A stretch of 47,564 nt of DNA from UBA11795 sp964652755 (GTDB lineage Bacteria; Chloroflexota; Dehalococcoidia; Lucifugimonadales; UBA826). This document shows, piece by piece, positions 33,710-42,631 of the stretch. The stretch's first letter is position 1, and each line of letters starts with the position of its first letter. The stretch lies in the NCBI GenBank assembly GCA_964652755.1, contig CAZZBP010000008.1:1-47564 (forward strand), read 5' to 3'. A model generated the notes under the pieces. That model had not been told where the DNA came from. It made no database searches and worked only from the letters and a program-made list of their open reading frames with translations. A program made the position numbers and the translations under genes.

Positions 33710-33779
33710 GCCACTAGTTTGTAATTTGGTCATTAATGAATGTCCCTTCTATGTTTTGTGTCCATTATTTTAGATGGAT

Positions 33780-33812
33780 AATCTTGAGAATAGACAAGAT
33801 TCCATATTAATA
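33780..33812 (+). promoter_or_regulatory. Candidate operator and promoter for the ABC exporter genes
   Basis: A perfect inverted repeat AATCTTG-N8-CAAGATT (33780-33801) overlaps a -35-like TTGAGA (33784-33789, 5 of 6 consensus). A 17 bp spacer leads to a weak -10 TTAATA (33807-33812). The site lies about 55-85 bp before the ATG at 33865. Its geometry fits a dimeric repressor that blocks RNA polymerase; no regulator gene is next to it. Confidence 0.42.
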
Positions 33813-33864
33813 CCCACCCCATCCGTATTGCACGCCTTCTGGATAAACATTCACAATTAAAGAA

Positions 33865-34791
33865 ATGACGGAAACAGCGATTGAAGTACGGGACCTAAAA
33901 AAATCTTATGGCGATTTGAAAGCCGTTAGAGGAATCGACTTCACAATAAATAGAGGTGAAGTGTTCGCTTTGCTTGGACCTAACGGAGCAGGTAAAACAA
34001 CAATAATGGAGATCTTGGAAGGGTACATACAAAGAACTTCAGGGGATGTTTCCGTACTAGGATACGATCCCGATTCAAGCCCCGAAGATTTGAGATCACG
34101 AGTTGGGATAGTACTGCAAGACACGGGTGTCGATCGTTACCTGAAAGTCGGCGAGATCATCAAACAATTCAGCGGATTTTATCAAAATCCCAAGCCGATA
34201 CATGAGATTCTCGATGTCACCGGGTTAAAAGAACAACGTGATATCAGGATACGCAAACTCTCCGGCGGACAGAGACGCAGGCTTGATGTGGCCTTAGGAA
34301 TAGTGGGAGACCCTGAATTGTTGTTCTTGGATGAACCCACGACCGGTTTGGATCCCTATGCGAGGCGGAACACGTGGAACATGATCGCCAGCTTGAGGGG
34401 ACTAGGGAAAACGATCTTTCTGACAACTCACTACATGGACGAAGCCGAAGTTCTCGCCGACAGAATTGCCTTACTAAACTCAGGAATTATAGAGGCAGAA
34501 GGTACATTGGAGGAGTTGAGGGCGTATAAAAAGGCCACAACTATAAAATTCCAACTCGACGATGCCATAAAGAGGATTCCCGTAGAAATCGTCAAACTGG
34601 CAAATGTAATCGGTAATGAAGTTAAGTTAGAAACTACGACTCCAATGACTTCGCTGGCAGTTTTAACAAGTTGGGCGTTAAACGAGAAAATAGAACTAAA
34701 AGGTCTTTCGGTACAACAACAATCCTTAGACGAAATATTCATTGACCTTATAGAAGACCGGGAAACACCTGACAGAGTAAGACTCGAGTGA
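33865..34791 (+). CDS. ABC-2-type exporter, ATP-binding protein (DrrA-like)
   Basis: 308 residues. Walker A is GPNGAGKT (38-45), the Q-loop is VLQDTG, the signature is LSGGQRRR, and Walker B LLFLDEPTTGLDP is followed by the H-loop TTHYMDEAE. The C-terminal extension after residue 220 is the CcmA/DrrA-type regulatory domain, ending QQQSLDEIFIDL. It powers the permease encoded next, which overlaps by 4 bp (GTGA). Such pairs export antibiotics, lipids or polysaccharides. The large surface protein gene lies 100 bp after the pair and may be functionally linked. Confidence 0.94.
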   Translation: MTETAIEVRDLKKSYGDLKAVRGIDFTINRGEVFALLGPNGAGKTTIMEILEGYIQRTSGDVSVLGYDPDSSPEDLRSRVGIVLQDTGVDRYLKVGEIIKQFSGFYQNPKPIHEILDVTGLKEQRDIRIRKLSGGQRRRLDVALGIVGDPELLFLDEPTTGLDPYARRNTWNMIASLRGLGKTIFLTTHYMDEAEVLADRIALLNSGIIEAEGTLEELRAYKKATTIKFQLDDAIKRIPVEIVKLANVIGNEVKLETTTPMTSLAVLTSWALNEKIELKGLSVQQQSLDEIFIDLIEDRETPDRVRLE

Positions 34792-35564
34792 TAAAAGCAA
34801 TTCGGCTAGGTATACGACAAGTTATTTATGAGGATATGGAATTCTGGAGAAATCCCGTTGCCGCGTTTTTCACCTTCGTTTTCCCGCTCATGTTTCTTTT
34901 TATCATCAATCTCACATTCGGAAAAAACGTCGTTGAGCGGCCTCAAGGAACCTTAAATCTCTCGAATTTTTACATACCTATGATTATGGCATTTTCAGTT
35001 ATAAATTCTTCGTACACAGGTTTAGCTATGAACCTAACTATTTCTAGAGATAGGGGAATTCTAAAAAGGATAAGAGGGACTCCACTACCCGCTTTTTCAT
35101 TCTTATTCGGTAAAATAGCGCACAATACTCTCATATCGGCCCTGTTGGTTATCATCGTAACGGGAATTGGAGCCTTTTTGTTTGACGTATCTCTACCAAC
35201 AAAAACGGCTTTGTCGTTTCTGACAACACTTCTTCTTGGAGCTGCAACTTTCAGTTGCCTCGGGCTGGCCGTAACAACTCTCATACCAAACGCCGATGCC
35301 GCCCCTGCTGTTGTAAACGCCTCTATCCTACCCTTACTTTTTATTTCAGATGTTTTCATACCGATGGACCAGGCACCGTCATGGCTGAACATGGTCGCCA
35401 ATGTGTTTCCGGTAAGGCCATTCTCAATCGCTTTGCAAGATGCATTCAACCCCTTTGAAGGTAGTGCAGGTTTCAATGTTAATAGTATTTCCATCATGTC
35501 CGTTTGGCTGCTCTCTGGACTGTTCGCCTCTATAAAATTTTTTTCATGGGAGCCTAGGAAATAG
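34788..35564 (+). CDS. ABC-2-type exporter, permease
   Basis: 258 residues with six hydrophobic helices of the ABC-2 permease type. A cytoplasmic N-terminus ends in NPVAAFFTFVFPLMFLFIIN. SRDRGILKRIRGTPLPAFSF is the coupling-loop signature after helix 2, and LPLLFISDVFIPMDQAP precedes the last helices. It would pair as a homodimer with the ATPase just upstream. It starts with GTG overlapping the ATPase stop (GTGA). The C-terminus (FFSWEPRK) is short and cytoplasmic. Confidence 0.93.
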   Translation: MIKAIRLGIRQVIYEDMEFWRNPVAAFFTFVFPLMFLFIINLTFGKNVVERPQGTLNLSNFYIPMIMAFSVINSSYTGLAMNLTISRDRGILKRIRGTPLPAFSFLFGKIAHNTLISALLVIIVTGIGAFLFDVSLPTKTALSFLTTLLLGAATFSCLGLAVTTLIPNADAAPAVVNASILPLLFISDVFIPMDQAPSWLNMVANVFPVRPFSIALQDAFNPFEGSAGFNVNSISIMSVWLLSGLFASIKFFSWEPRK

Positions 35565-35664
35565 GAGAAGCTCCAGTCATTCCAGATATCTTATATAGCT
35601 TGCTAAAACCTGGTATTTACCAATAGGCCGTATACCTGAAGAAGATTTTTCTCAAGAAACTCAC

Positions 35665-38600
35665 ATGGCGAAATTTCATCAAAGACATATGATTCTTCAA
35701 ACAATTACGAGGGGATATTTCCGATTCCCCATTGGACTATATGTAGCTGCCTTTGGGTTCATAGTCGCCTTCTTAGTTTTTTACATGATTCCAGGAGCAA
35801 CTGCACAAAGCGCAATATATAGTGATTTCACTTTAAGTTTTGCAGACTCAGAGAAAGACGGCACCTGGAACGTTACCGACCTTTCACAACCAACAAATCT
35901 TGTAATTGCTCCAGGAAACAATCATGTTTATGTCGCATCCCCCGGAAGCAATTCAATAATTCTTTTTTCAAGGAATTCCTTCACAGGAAGACTCCTGCAG
36001 ATTAAAACTTACACAGATAACGAAAACGGAATTGACGGCCTTTCTCAGGTTCATGACCTCGCAATAAGTCCAGACGGGCATCACATCTATGCAACAGGTG
36101 AGGCCGACGATTCCGTGGCAGTATTTTCAAGAGATATCAATAAGGGATTATTGACCTTTATCGAAAATCATAAGGATGACATATTGGGAGTCCGTGGGTT
36201 GGACGGTGTCAGCGGAATACTGGTGAGCCCCGACGGGAAAAATGTTTACGCAGCGGGAACAAATGATGATCAGATAGTGGTCTTCGACCGGCATGCTCAC
36301 TTAGGCACACTAACATTCAAAGAGTCAGTCACCGATGGAGTTGCTGGGGTGGATGGCCTGGATGGGTCCAGGGGACTTTCAATGAGTGCTGACAACCGAT
36401 TTCTTTATTCTACGGGGATTGTCGATGACGCAGTAGTGGTCTTCGCAAGAGATACTTCAACCGGGGGACTATCTTACGTCGAAATGAAAAAGGACGAGAC
36501 GGATGGCATTGCATCCCTAAACGGGGCAAATGATCTCCTCGTTTCCCCAGACGGACGATATCTTTATGTCACGGCACCCGATGATGATGCTGTGACAGTA
36601 TTTAACATAAGTACCTCGACGGGAGCACTCACTTTTGTAGCGGCCCAAGTCGACGGTGTCTTGGGCGTCGATGGATTAGATGGAGTTTTTGGAGTCACGG
36701 CAAGCCCCGACAACCTCCATGTATATACAGTTGGCTTAAATGACAATGCGATTTCAACTTTCCGAAGAAGCAGTCTAGATGGATCCCTTATCTATGTAGA
36801 AGTCTCTATTGACGGAACAGCGACCGTCGATGGAATGAAATTTGCCGCCTCTACTGCCATTACAAGCGACGGAAAACACATATACGTAGCAGGAAAAGGG
36901 GAAGATTCAATCGCCGAATTCACGAGATCCTCAAGCACCGGCAAGATTACTTATTCAGGTAAAAGTACTAACAATTTTCAAGGGGTCGACGGCCTCAAAG
37001 GGGTTGCTGACGTCGAACTTCTCGGCAACGAGAAGGTTCTATACACTGCAGGATACGACGACGACGCGATAGGTATCTTCTCTGCAAGTGCTACCACGTC
37101 GATTCTCACATACAACGGGCAAATAAATGCTAGCCAGAGTGCATCAAATTATTTAGACGGAGTTTACACTCTGGAATCATCTTCCAATAGCAAATTCTTA
37201 TACGCAGGAAGTAGCATAGGAGACTCCATAAGTGCATTCAGCATAAATTCGGCTACCGGAACACTAACTTATATAGAACAACATATTGACAATACTGCTG
37301 GCGTGGAAGGATTAGACGGTGTACGGGATATTCGAATCAGCCCCAGCGGATCTCACCTATACACTGCAGGCTTCGAAGATAACGCCGTCGCAGTTTTTTC
37401 AATCAATGGGACAAACGGCCAATTATCTTTTATCAGATCCTACATTAACGGTTTAAATGGCGTGCATGGAATACAAGGGGCGACAGCTATAGCCATAAGC
37501 CCTGATGGTAATCACCTTTACTGTGCCGGATGGGAGGGCAATTCGGTCGCCGCATTCTCGATAGATGACACAACCGGCTTACTAACTTATTTAGGATACA
37601 TATCTAATGAACAATCACTTTGGTCACCTTCGGACTTGGAAGTGACTCCTGATGGCAAACATCTTTATGTCACCGCTGCCACGTCTGATTCTCTTGCAGC
37701 ATTTAAGAGAGATCCATCGACAGGATCCCTCTCACCCATAGGATTTCTCAAAGATAATACGAACGGTATTGATGGCTTAGACTGGGCATCTTCCCTGAAA
37801 ATCACATCAGACGGTAATCATATCCTTGTAACAGCTGCAATCGATGACACTATAACGGTATTCAAAAGAAATCCTTCAACAGGATCTTTCACCCTGAGGG
37901 GCTATTTTAGAGATGGTGACCTAGGCGTGGATGGTCTCGAAGGAGCCTATAGTGTCAGTATTAGTGCGGATGATTCCTCGGTGTATGTCGCTGGTAAGAA
38001 CGAAAATATGGTTTCCGCATTCTTGGGAGCAAAGCTATCTTATAGCTACACCCCGTATCCGACGGCTGTGCCCACCTCGACTCCCACTCCGTCCCCTAAG
38101 CCGACCCCTAGCCCGGAGTTGACAGTCATACCGGAAGATCAATTCTATATGAAAGAAATAAAGGGGGATCTATCTAGAGTGAAGGTTGTGCATCCGACTA
38201 ATAATACGAAATTTACCTTCGAATCCCCACTAACAGAAATGTCATTTGACGCCCCGATTCACGAAACCAGCTTCCAGATAACCATGGATATGGATAAGTC
38301 TCACTGTTCAGTAGAACCCAGAAATGGTTCGAACCTTCGTTGCATAGATCTGAAAGCATTTGATTACCTTGGTGAGCCTTTATCGGGAATTGACTTTTGG
38401 TTTCCGGCCACACTTCGCGCTACCCTGACGAATCAAGAGCTAGCGTTAATTGGCGGAGCTGAAAAAGCTTATCTTGAGGCTTTAGCAGGAAGAATTAGAT
38501 TCGAAGGATTTGACAAAAGACGGCCAGGTTTAGAATGGATAGAAATACACTCGACTCAGACCTGGAAAAGGGAAATGTTAGGGTTGTCTGAGGCTAGTGG

Positions 38601-39933
38601 TGTTGAGATCTCATCTGATGGCAAAAAGATTTTTGTGACCTCTGACCTACTTCCTAGCATTAGCTTATTTGAAAGAAACGAAAATACGGGCACTCTCACA
38701 TTCATTGGGTCAACAATAATGGAAGGTGGCAAGGACAACAGTCCAGTTTCAATGGAACCATTCTACTCAGGTAACGGCGTCTATGTTTCCTCAATCGATT
38801 CAATTGTAGCCGCCTATCATTATGGATCCGCAGGAGGATTATCAAAGTCGACCAGAGCAATAGAAGGTCTTGAAGATACTCCGGGCTTTGCTGTAGCCAT
38901 CGCCGAAATTCCTCAAGTGGACCGAATCGCAGCTGTATCGAATCAAGGAAATTTATATCTTCTAACTCATCCTAACCAATCGGATCAATTAGTTCATTTA
39001 TTTACTGTCGACCCCCGGCGTGAAGGCGGAATACTCGCTGATGTTTCAGACATAGAAGCTTCTCCGGACGGCAATCACATATATGTATCTTCTAGGACAC
39101 CTGGAGCCGTCTCCGTGTATGCGTTATCAAAAGAGAAAAATTTTCTAACCTATGTCGGAAAGATCGAACAGTTTCTCACGGGAGTCGAGTCGATTGCTTT
39201 AAGTCCAGATGGCGATTACCTGTATGCTGCAGCAAAGTCCGAAAATAGGTTAACAATATTCTCGAGAGACTCCAATACAGGGGCACTTTCATTGGCTGGA
39301 TACATATCAGCCAGCGAATTAAATGTGAGCGGGCTGGACGGCGTATCAAACATATCTATCAGCTCTGACGGTAGCCACATATACGCCACATCCCCTTCAA
39401 AAAACACGATGACAGTTTTCAGACGAAACGTTCATACCGGACTATTGCAGTTCCTTGGTAGTGTCATAGACGAGGTTGCAAAAGTTCATGGCTTAGGCTC
39501 AGTATCGTCTGTAGTAGTGAGTCCTGACGGACAACATGTCTATGCGACAGGGAAATCTGATGATGCAGTTGTTACATTTTGGAGGCGTTCCAACGGGATA
39601 ATAGGACTGCAGAACGTAATCAGACAATCGAATGAGGATAACCTTCAAACCCTGATTGTAAAAGCGCCTTATATGAGAAGGCCAGGAACTTACGGTCTTA
39701 ACTGGTACCCCGAGCCAAAAATCGACACACCCACCGTATCTACATCCACCGTATCTACATCCAACCTGACCATAAAAAAACCATCTATTGAACCACCTTC
39801 AATTGAAACCCCCTCGGTAGGGGCAAGCCAAGTGACTGTAAGCACCCTTACTTTGACAGCGATAGCCGGACTATTAGTACTTTTTATTACTGTAAGATTA
39901 TTGGGAACAATGAGCAAAAGATCGAAAGATTAA
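35665..39933 (+). CDS. Giant membrane-anchored surface protein with 21 lactonase-like beta-propeller repeats
   Basis: 1422 residues. A hydrophobic signal/anchor (about 22-47, ending GATAQSA) exports the protein. Residues ~55-790 hold 14 blades of about 52 residues of the form VDGLDGV..l..SPDG.hlYv.G..DdAV.vF.R...TG.L, as in 6-phosphogluconolactonase/YVTN-like propellers. A Thr/Pro-rich linker (~793-822) leads to a non-repetitive beta domain (~825-970) with two Cys. Seven more blades (~972-1330) follow, then a Thr/Pro stalk and a C-terminal helix (~1396-1412) with a basic tail (SKRSKD). The 14 + 7 blades suggest three seven-bladed propellers. Asp-rich loops may bind calcium. It lies 100 bp after the ABC exporter. 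A binding or adhesion role is likelier than an enzyme. Confidence 0.9.
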   Translation: MAKFHQRHMILQTITRGYFRFPIGLYVAAFGFIVAFLVFYMIPGATAQSAIYSDFTLSFADSEKDGTWNVTDLSQPTNLVIAPGNNHVYVASPGSNSIILFSRNSFTGRLLQIKTYTDNENGIDGLSQVHDLAISPDGHHIYATGEADDSVAVFSRDINKGLLTFIENHKDDILGVRGLDGVSGILVSPDGKNVYAAGTNDDQIVVFDRHAHLGTLTFKESVTDGVAGVDGLDGSRGLSMSADNRFLYSTGIVDDAVVVFARDTSTGGLSYVEMKKDETDGIASLNGANDLLVSPDGRYLYVTAPDDDAVTVFNISTSTGALTFVAAQVDGVLGVDGLDGVFGVTASPDNLHVYTVGLNDNAISTFRRSSLDGSLIYVEVSIDGTATVDGMKFAASTAITSDGKHIYVAGKGEDSIAEFTRSSSTGKITYSGKSTNNFQGVDGLKGVADVELLGNEKVLYTAGYDDDAIGIFSASATTSILTYNGQINASQSASNYLDGVYTLESSSNSKFLYAGSSIGDSISAFSINSATGTLTYIEQHIDNTAGVEGLDGVRDIRISPSGSHLYTAGFEDNAVAVFSINGTNGQLSFIRSYINGLNGVHGIQGATAIAISPDGNHLYCAGWEGNSVAAFSIDDTTGLLTYLGYISNEQSLWSPSDLEVTPDGKHLYVTAATSDSLAAFKRDPSTGSLSPIGFLKDNTNGIDGLDWASSLKITSDGNHILVTAAIDDTITVFKRNPSTGSFTLRGYFRDGDLGVDGLEGAYSVSISADDSSVYVAGKNENMVSAFLGAKLSYSYTPYPTAVPTSTPTPSPKPTPSPELTVIPEDQFYMKEIKGDLSRVKVVHPTNNTKFTFESPLTEMSFDAPIHETSFQITMDMDKSHCSVEPRNGSNLRCIDLKAFDYLGEPLSGIDFWFPATLRATLTNQELALIGGAEKAYLEALAGRIRFEGFDKRRPGLEWIEIHSTQTWKREMLGLSEASGVEISSDGKKIFVTSDLLPSISLFERNENTGTLTFIGSTIMEGGKDNSPVSMEPFYSGNGVYVSSIDSIVAAYHYGSAGGLSKSTRAIEGLEDTPGFAVAIAEIPQVDRIAAVSNQGNLYLLTHPNQSDQLVHLFTVDPRREGGILADVSDIEASPDGNHIYVSSRTPGAVSVYALSKEKNFLTYVGKIEQFLTGVESIALSPDGDYLYAAAKSENRLTIFSRDSNTGALSLAGYISASELNVSGLDGVSNISISSDGSHIYATSPSKNTMTVFRRNVHTGLLQFLGSVIDEVAKVHGLGSVSSVVVSPDGQHVYATGKSDDAVVTFWRRSNGIIGLQNVIRQSNEDNLQTLIVKAPYMRRPGTYGLNWYPEPKIDTPTVSTSTVSTSNLTIKKPSIEPPSIETPSVGASQVTVSTLTLTAIAGLLVLFITVRLLGTMSKRSKD
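39733..39762 (+). repeat. Two tandem copies of a 15-bp unit
   Basis: ACCGTATCTACATCC occurs twice in direct tandem (39733-39747 and 39748-39762) and encodes TVSTS repeated within the Thr/Pro-rich stalk before the C-terminal membrane helix. It is in frame, so copy number can vary without breaking the protein. Confidence 0.85.
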
Positions 39934-40093
39934 CCTACTCTGATTGGATTCTTCCGACGGGTTTCAATTTTTCTACAAGAAAATATTCCGAACTTGTGCA
40001 ACCAAACAATTCTCACTTTCATACTAAGACTTTGTTGTTAGGAGACAGATAAACCATTAACATTTTTTGAGATTTGATTAGAGCGGTGAAAAC

Positions 40094-41290
40094 ATGGGTG
40101 CGTTAAGCGATATAAAAGTTCTCGATCTGTCACGGATACTGGCTGGACCTTTTGGAACTCAACTCCTAGCTGATATGGGAGCTGAGGTATGGAAAGTGGA
40201 ATCCCCCTGGGGTGACGATACCCGTGGGTGGGGACCACCGTTCGTGGGAGACGAGAGTGCCTATTACCTCTCTGCCAATAGAGGCAAAAAGAGCATTATC
40301 GTAAATCTACGTGATTCAAAAGGCCAAGAAATAATAAAGGCCCTTGCATCAAAGGCTGACATCTTCGTTGAAAATTTCAAGGTCGGAAACCTTGAGAGGT
40401 TCGGATTAGACTATAGAACATTGTCGGAGATAAATCCGGGTCTGGTATATGCGTCCGTCACAGGGTTTGGGCAAACAGGACCACGCGCTTCAGAACCTGG
40501 CTACGATGCTGCTTTGCAGGGCATGACAGGTGTAATGAGCATAACAGGAGAACCAGGAGGGCGTCCGACTAAGGTAGGTGCAGCTTGGATAGACATTCTT
40601 ACAGGCCTTACATCTCTCATCGGCATCCTCTGTGCCTTACATGAGAGGAGTCTTAGCGGAAAGGGTCAACAGGTCGACGTCTCTCTTTTCGATGTGGGAA
40701 TATCCTGTCTGGCTAACATAGCTCAAAGCTATCTGGCGACTGGTATTGCGCCAGGCCGAATCGGAAACGCCCATCCTCAAGTGGCACCGTATCAAGATTT
40801 TAAAGCCTCGGATGGGGACTTCATGACTGCGGCAAATAATGACGATCAATTTAGGAGACTGTGTGAAGTAGTGGCCTTGCCTGATCTGCCCGACGATGCT
40901 CGGTTTGTGAACAACGCAAAACGGGTAGAGAACAGGCCTGCACTTGAGAAACTGTTTAACGACCGTATAGGAACCAAGCCGATTTCACACTGGATGACCG
41001 TTCTACAGGGTGCAGGCCTCACTGTGACCCCCATCAATACAGTTAAAGACGTTTTAGAGGATCCACAAGCAGAAGCTCGGAAAGCAATCTGGAATATAGA
41101 ACACCCCACTCTCGGAAACATTGAACTCCTTGGAAGTGCTCTACAACACCTGAGTAGAACTCCAGCCGAACCACAATCGCATCCTCCACTTCTGGGAGAG
41201 CACACTTTTGAAATTATGGCGAATGTCCTTAAAATATCGGAAAGCGAAATAGAAGATTTAGTTGCTAAAGAGGTGATCAAGGGACGATAA
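40094..41290 (+). CDS. Type III CoA-transferase (CaiB/BaiF, formyl-CoA transferase-like)
   Basis: 398 residues in canonical domain order: LDLSRILAGPFGTQLLADMG, then GAEVWKVE, NRGKKSIIVNL, FVENFKVG and TGFGQTGP. Asp138 (EPGYDAALQG) is at the position of the catalytic Asp169 of formyl-CoA transferase, and GKGQQVDVSLFD follows. It moves CoA between carboxylic acids such as formyl-, succinyl- or carnitinyl-CoA; the donor is unknown. It is followed by the rhamnonate dehydratase-like gene (132 bp to its GTG), so the pair may act on the same hydroxy-acid pathway. Confidence 0.93.
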   Translation: MGALSDIKVLDLSRILAGPFGTQLLADMGAEVWKVESPWGDDTRGWGPPFVGDESAYYLSANRGKKSIIVNLRDSKGQEIIKALASKADIFVENFKVGNLERFGLDYRTLSEINPGLVYASVTGFGQTGPRASEPGYDAALQGMTGVMSITGEPGGRPTKVGAAWIDILTGLTSLIGILCALHERSLSGKGQQVDVSLFDVGISCLANIAQSYLATGIAPGRIGNAHPQVAPYQDFKASDGDFMTAANNDDQFRRLCEVVALPDLPDDARFVNNAKRVENRPALEKLFNDRIGTKPISHWMTVLQGAGLTVTPINTVKDVLEDPQAEARKAIWNIEHPTLGNIELLGSALQHLSRTPAEPQSHPPLLGEHTFEIMANVLKISESEIEDLVAKEVIKGR

Positions 41291-41422
41291 GTTTAGCTCT
41301 GGTTTTAAGTGAATGGTTCTAATTGAAGAATAAGCGAGCTGAAGCAGTTCGAGTTGATATTCCCAAGCTTCCACGAGTATCCAAACCTCGTGGAATCAAA
41401 TTTTCGCAGCGAAGGATCTAAG

Positions 41423-42607
41423 GTGAAGATAAAAAGCGTCAAAGCCGTTCCAATCGACCTAGCTCCCCGTCCTACTACCCATCCGAGAGTCGATAAGGAC
41501 CCTGACAGAGGCTATTTTGTCAGCCCGATGGATAGATACTCCCAAGACTTGCCGGGAAGATCATGGACGGACAGTTGGACACGAGTAGCATGTCTTGTTA
41601 CGGCGGAAGACGGCACCTGGGGTCTCGGAATTTCCATAGCCTCAGGACCAGTGTGTTCCATAATAAACGACCATTTTTCAGAGCTCCTGATGGGTCAAAA
41701 CCCTATGGCAACGGAGAAACTCTGGGATCTTATGAGGAGAGCTTCATCTCCTCATGGCGCGGCTGGGATAGCAAGCTACGCCATCAGCGCAGTTGACAAC
41801 GCCATATGGGATCTAAAAGGTAAACTACTGGGTAGGCCTGTTTACGAACTACTGGGTGGTCCAGTCAAGAAGGACATTTCCTGCTATGCGTCAAACACTA
41901 TGCTCCAGTACAAAACATCAGACTATCTCGATTGGTTTCTGGATCTAGGATTCAAAGCTGTTAAAGTCTTCCTGAGGTATGGCCCTGAAGATGGCATTGC
42001 TGGACTCAACAAGAACGTTGAAATAGTAGCGGCAGCTAGAGAACAGATCGGTCCAGACATTGAACTCGCAGTAGATTCTTGGATGTCACTGAACGTCGAA
42101 TATACGGTCCGTGTTTCCGAAGAATTAAAACCTTACAAGATTAAATGGCTTGAAGATTATATGCTCCCAGAGGACATGGATAGTTATGCTAAACTCAGGT
42201 CTAGGGTCCCTGGACAAACTTTGGCCACGGGTGAGCACTGGTACACGATACATCCATTCGCTGACGCCGCGGGGAGAGGTCTAGTGGACATCCTTCAACC
42301 GGATATCCAATGGGTTGGCGGAGTCACAGCTTGTGTAAGAATCTGTCATATCGCAGAGGCACACGGGTTGACAGTCATAGGCCATGCAGGAATGAATTAT
42401 CCCTACGGACAACATCTCGCTTATTCAATGCCTGTCATTCCTTGGGGCGAGCGATCTGAAGGTGTATCACCACCTGGAGTACCTCTCAAAGAGATGACGT
42501 CATTGCCAGGAACACCTGTAATTAAAAATGGCTACGTTAGACCATCCGATGCTCCAGGATTTGGAATAGAAGTGACATTGGACTGGCTCGAGGAAAGATC
42601 AGTTTAA
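41423..42607 (+). CDS. Enolase-superfamily dehydratase, L-rhamnonate dehydratase-like
   Basis: 394 residues from the GTG at 41423. Predicted Mg ligands are Asp218 (AVDSWMSLN), Glu244 (KWLEDY) and Glu271 (ATGEHWY), and His321 (IGHAGMN) is the base-partner position. The AVDSWMSLNV and TGEH segments, plus QPDIQWVGGVT, follow L-rhamnonate dehydratase (AVDCWMSLN, TGEHE, PHGSS) rather than galactonate dehydratase. It probably dehydrates a 6-deoxy or other aldonate. A longer frame opens at 41354, but AAGGA at 41412-41416 lies 6 nt before the GTG and the extra 23 residues do not fit the family. It converges with the DUF1501 gene. Confidence 0.87.
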   Translation: MKIKSVKAVPIDLAPRPTTHPRVDKDPDRGYFVSPMDRYSQDLPGRSWTDSWTRVACLVTAEDGTWGLGISIASGPVCSIINDHFSELLMGQNPMATEKLWDLMRRASSPHGAAGIASYAISAVDNAIWDLKGKLLGRPVYELLGGPVKKDISCYASNTMLQYKTSDYLDWFLDLGFKAVKVFLRYGPEDGIAGLNKNVEIVAAAREQIGPDIELAVDSWMSLNVEYTVRVSEELKPYKIKWLEDYMLPEDMDSYAKLRSRVPGQTLATGEHWYTIHPFADAAGRGLVDILQPDIQWVGGVTACVRICHIAEAHGLTVIGHAGMNYPYGQHLAYSMPVIPWGERSEGVSPPGVPLKEMTSLPGTPVIKNGYVRPSDAPGFGIEVTLDWLEERSV

Positions 42608-42631
42608 CATTCAACTGCCAAATTCAACGTG

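Noticed and set aside
39970..39995. A/T-only inverted repeat after the giant protein gene
   Set aside because: Short and made only of A-T pairs; no support as a terminator.
41354..41422. ATG at 41354 as start of the rhamnonate dehydratase-like gene
   Set aside because: The 23 extra residues are unlike the family; GTG at 41423 has a good Shine-Dalgarno and begins at the first strand.
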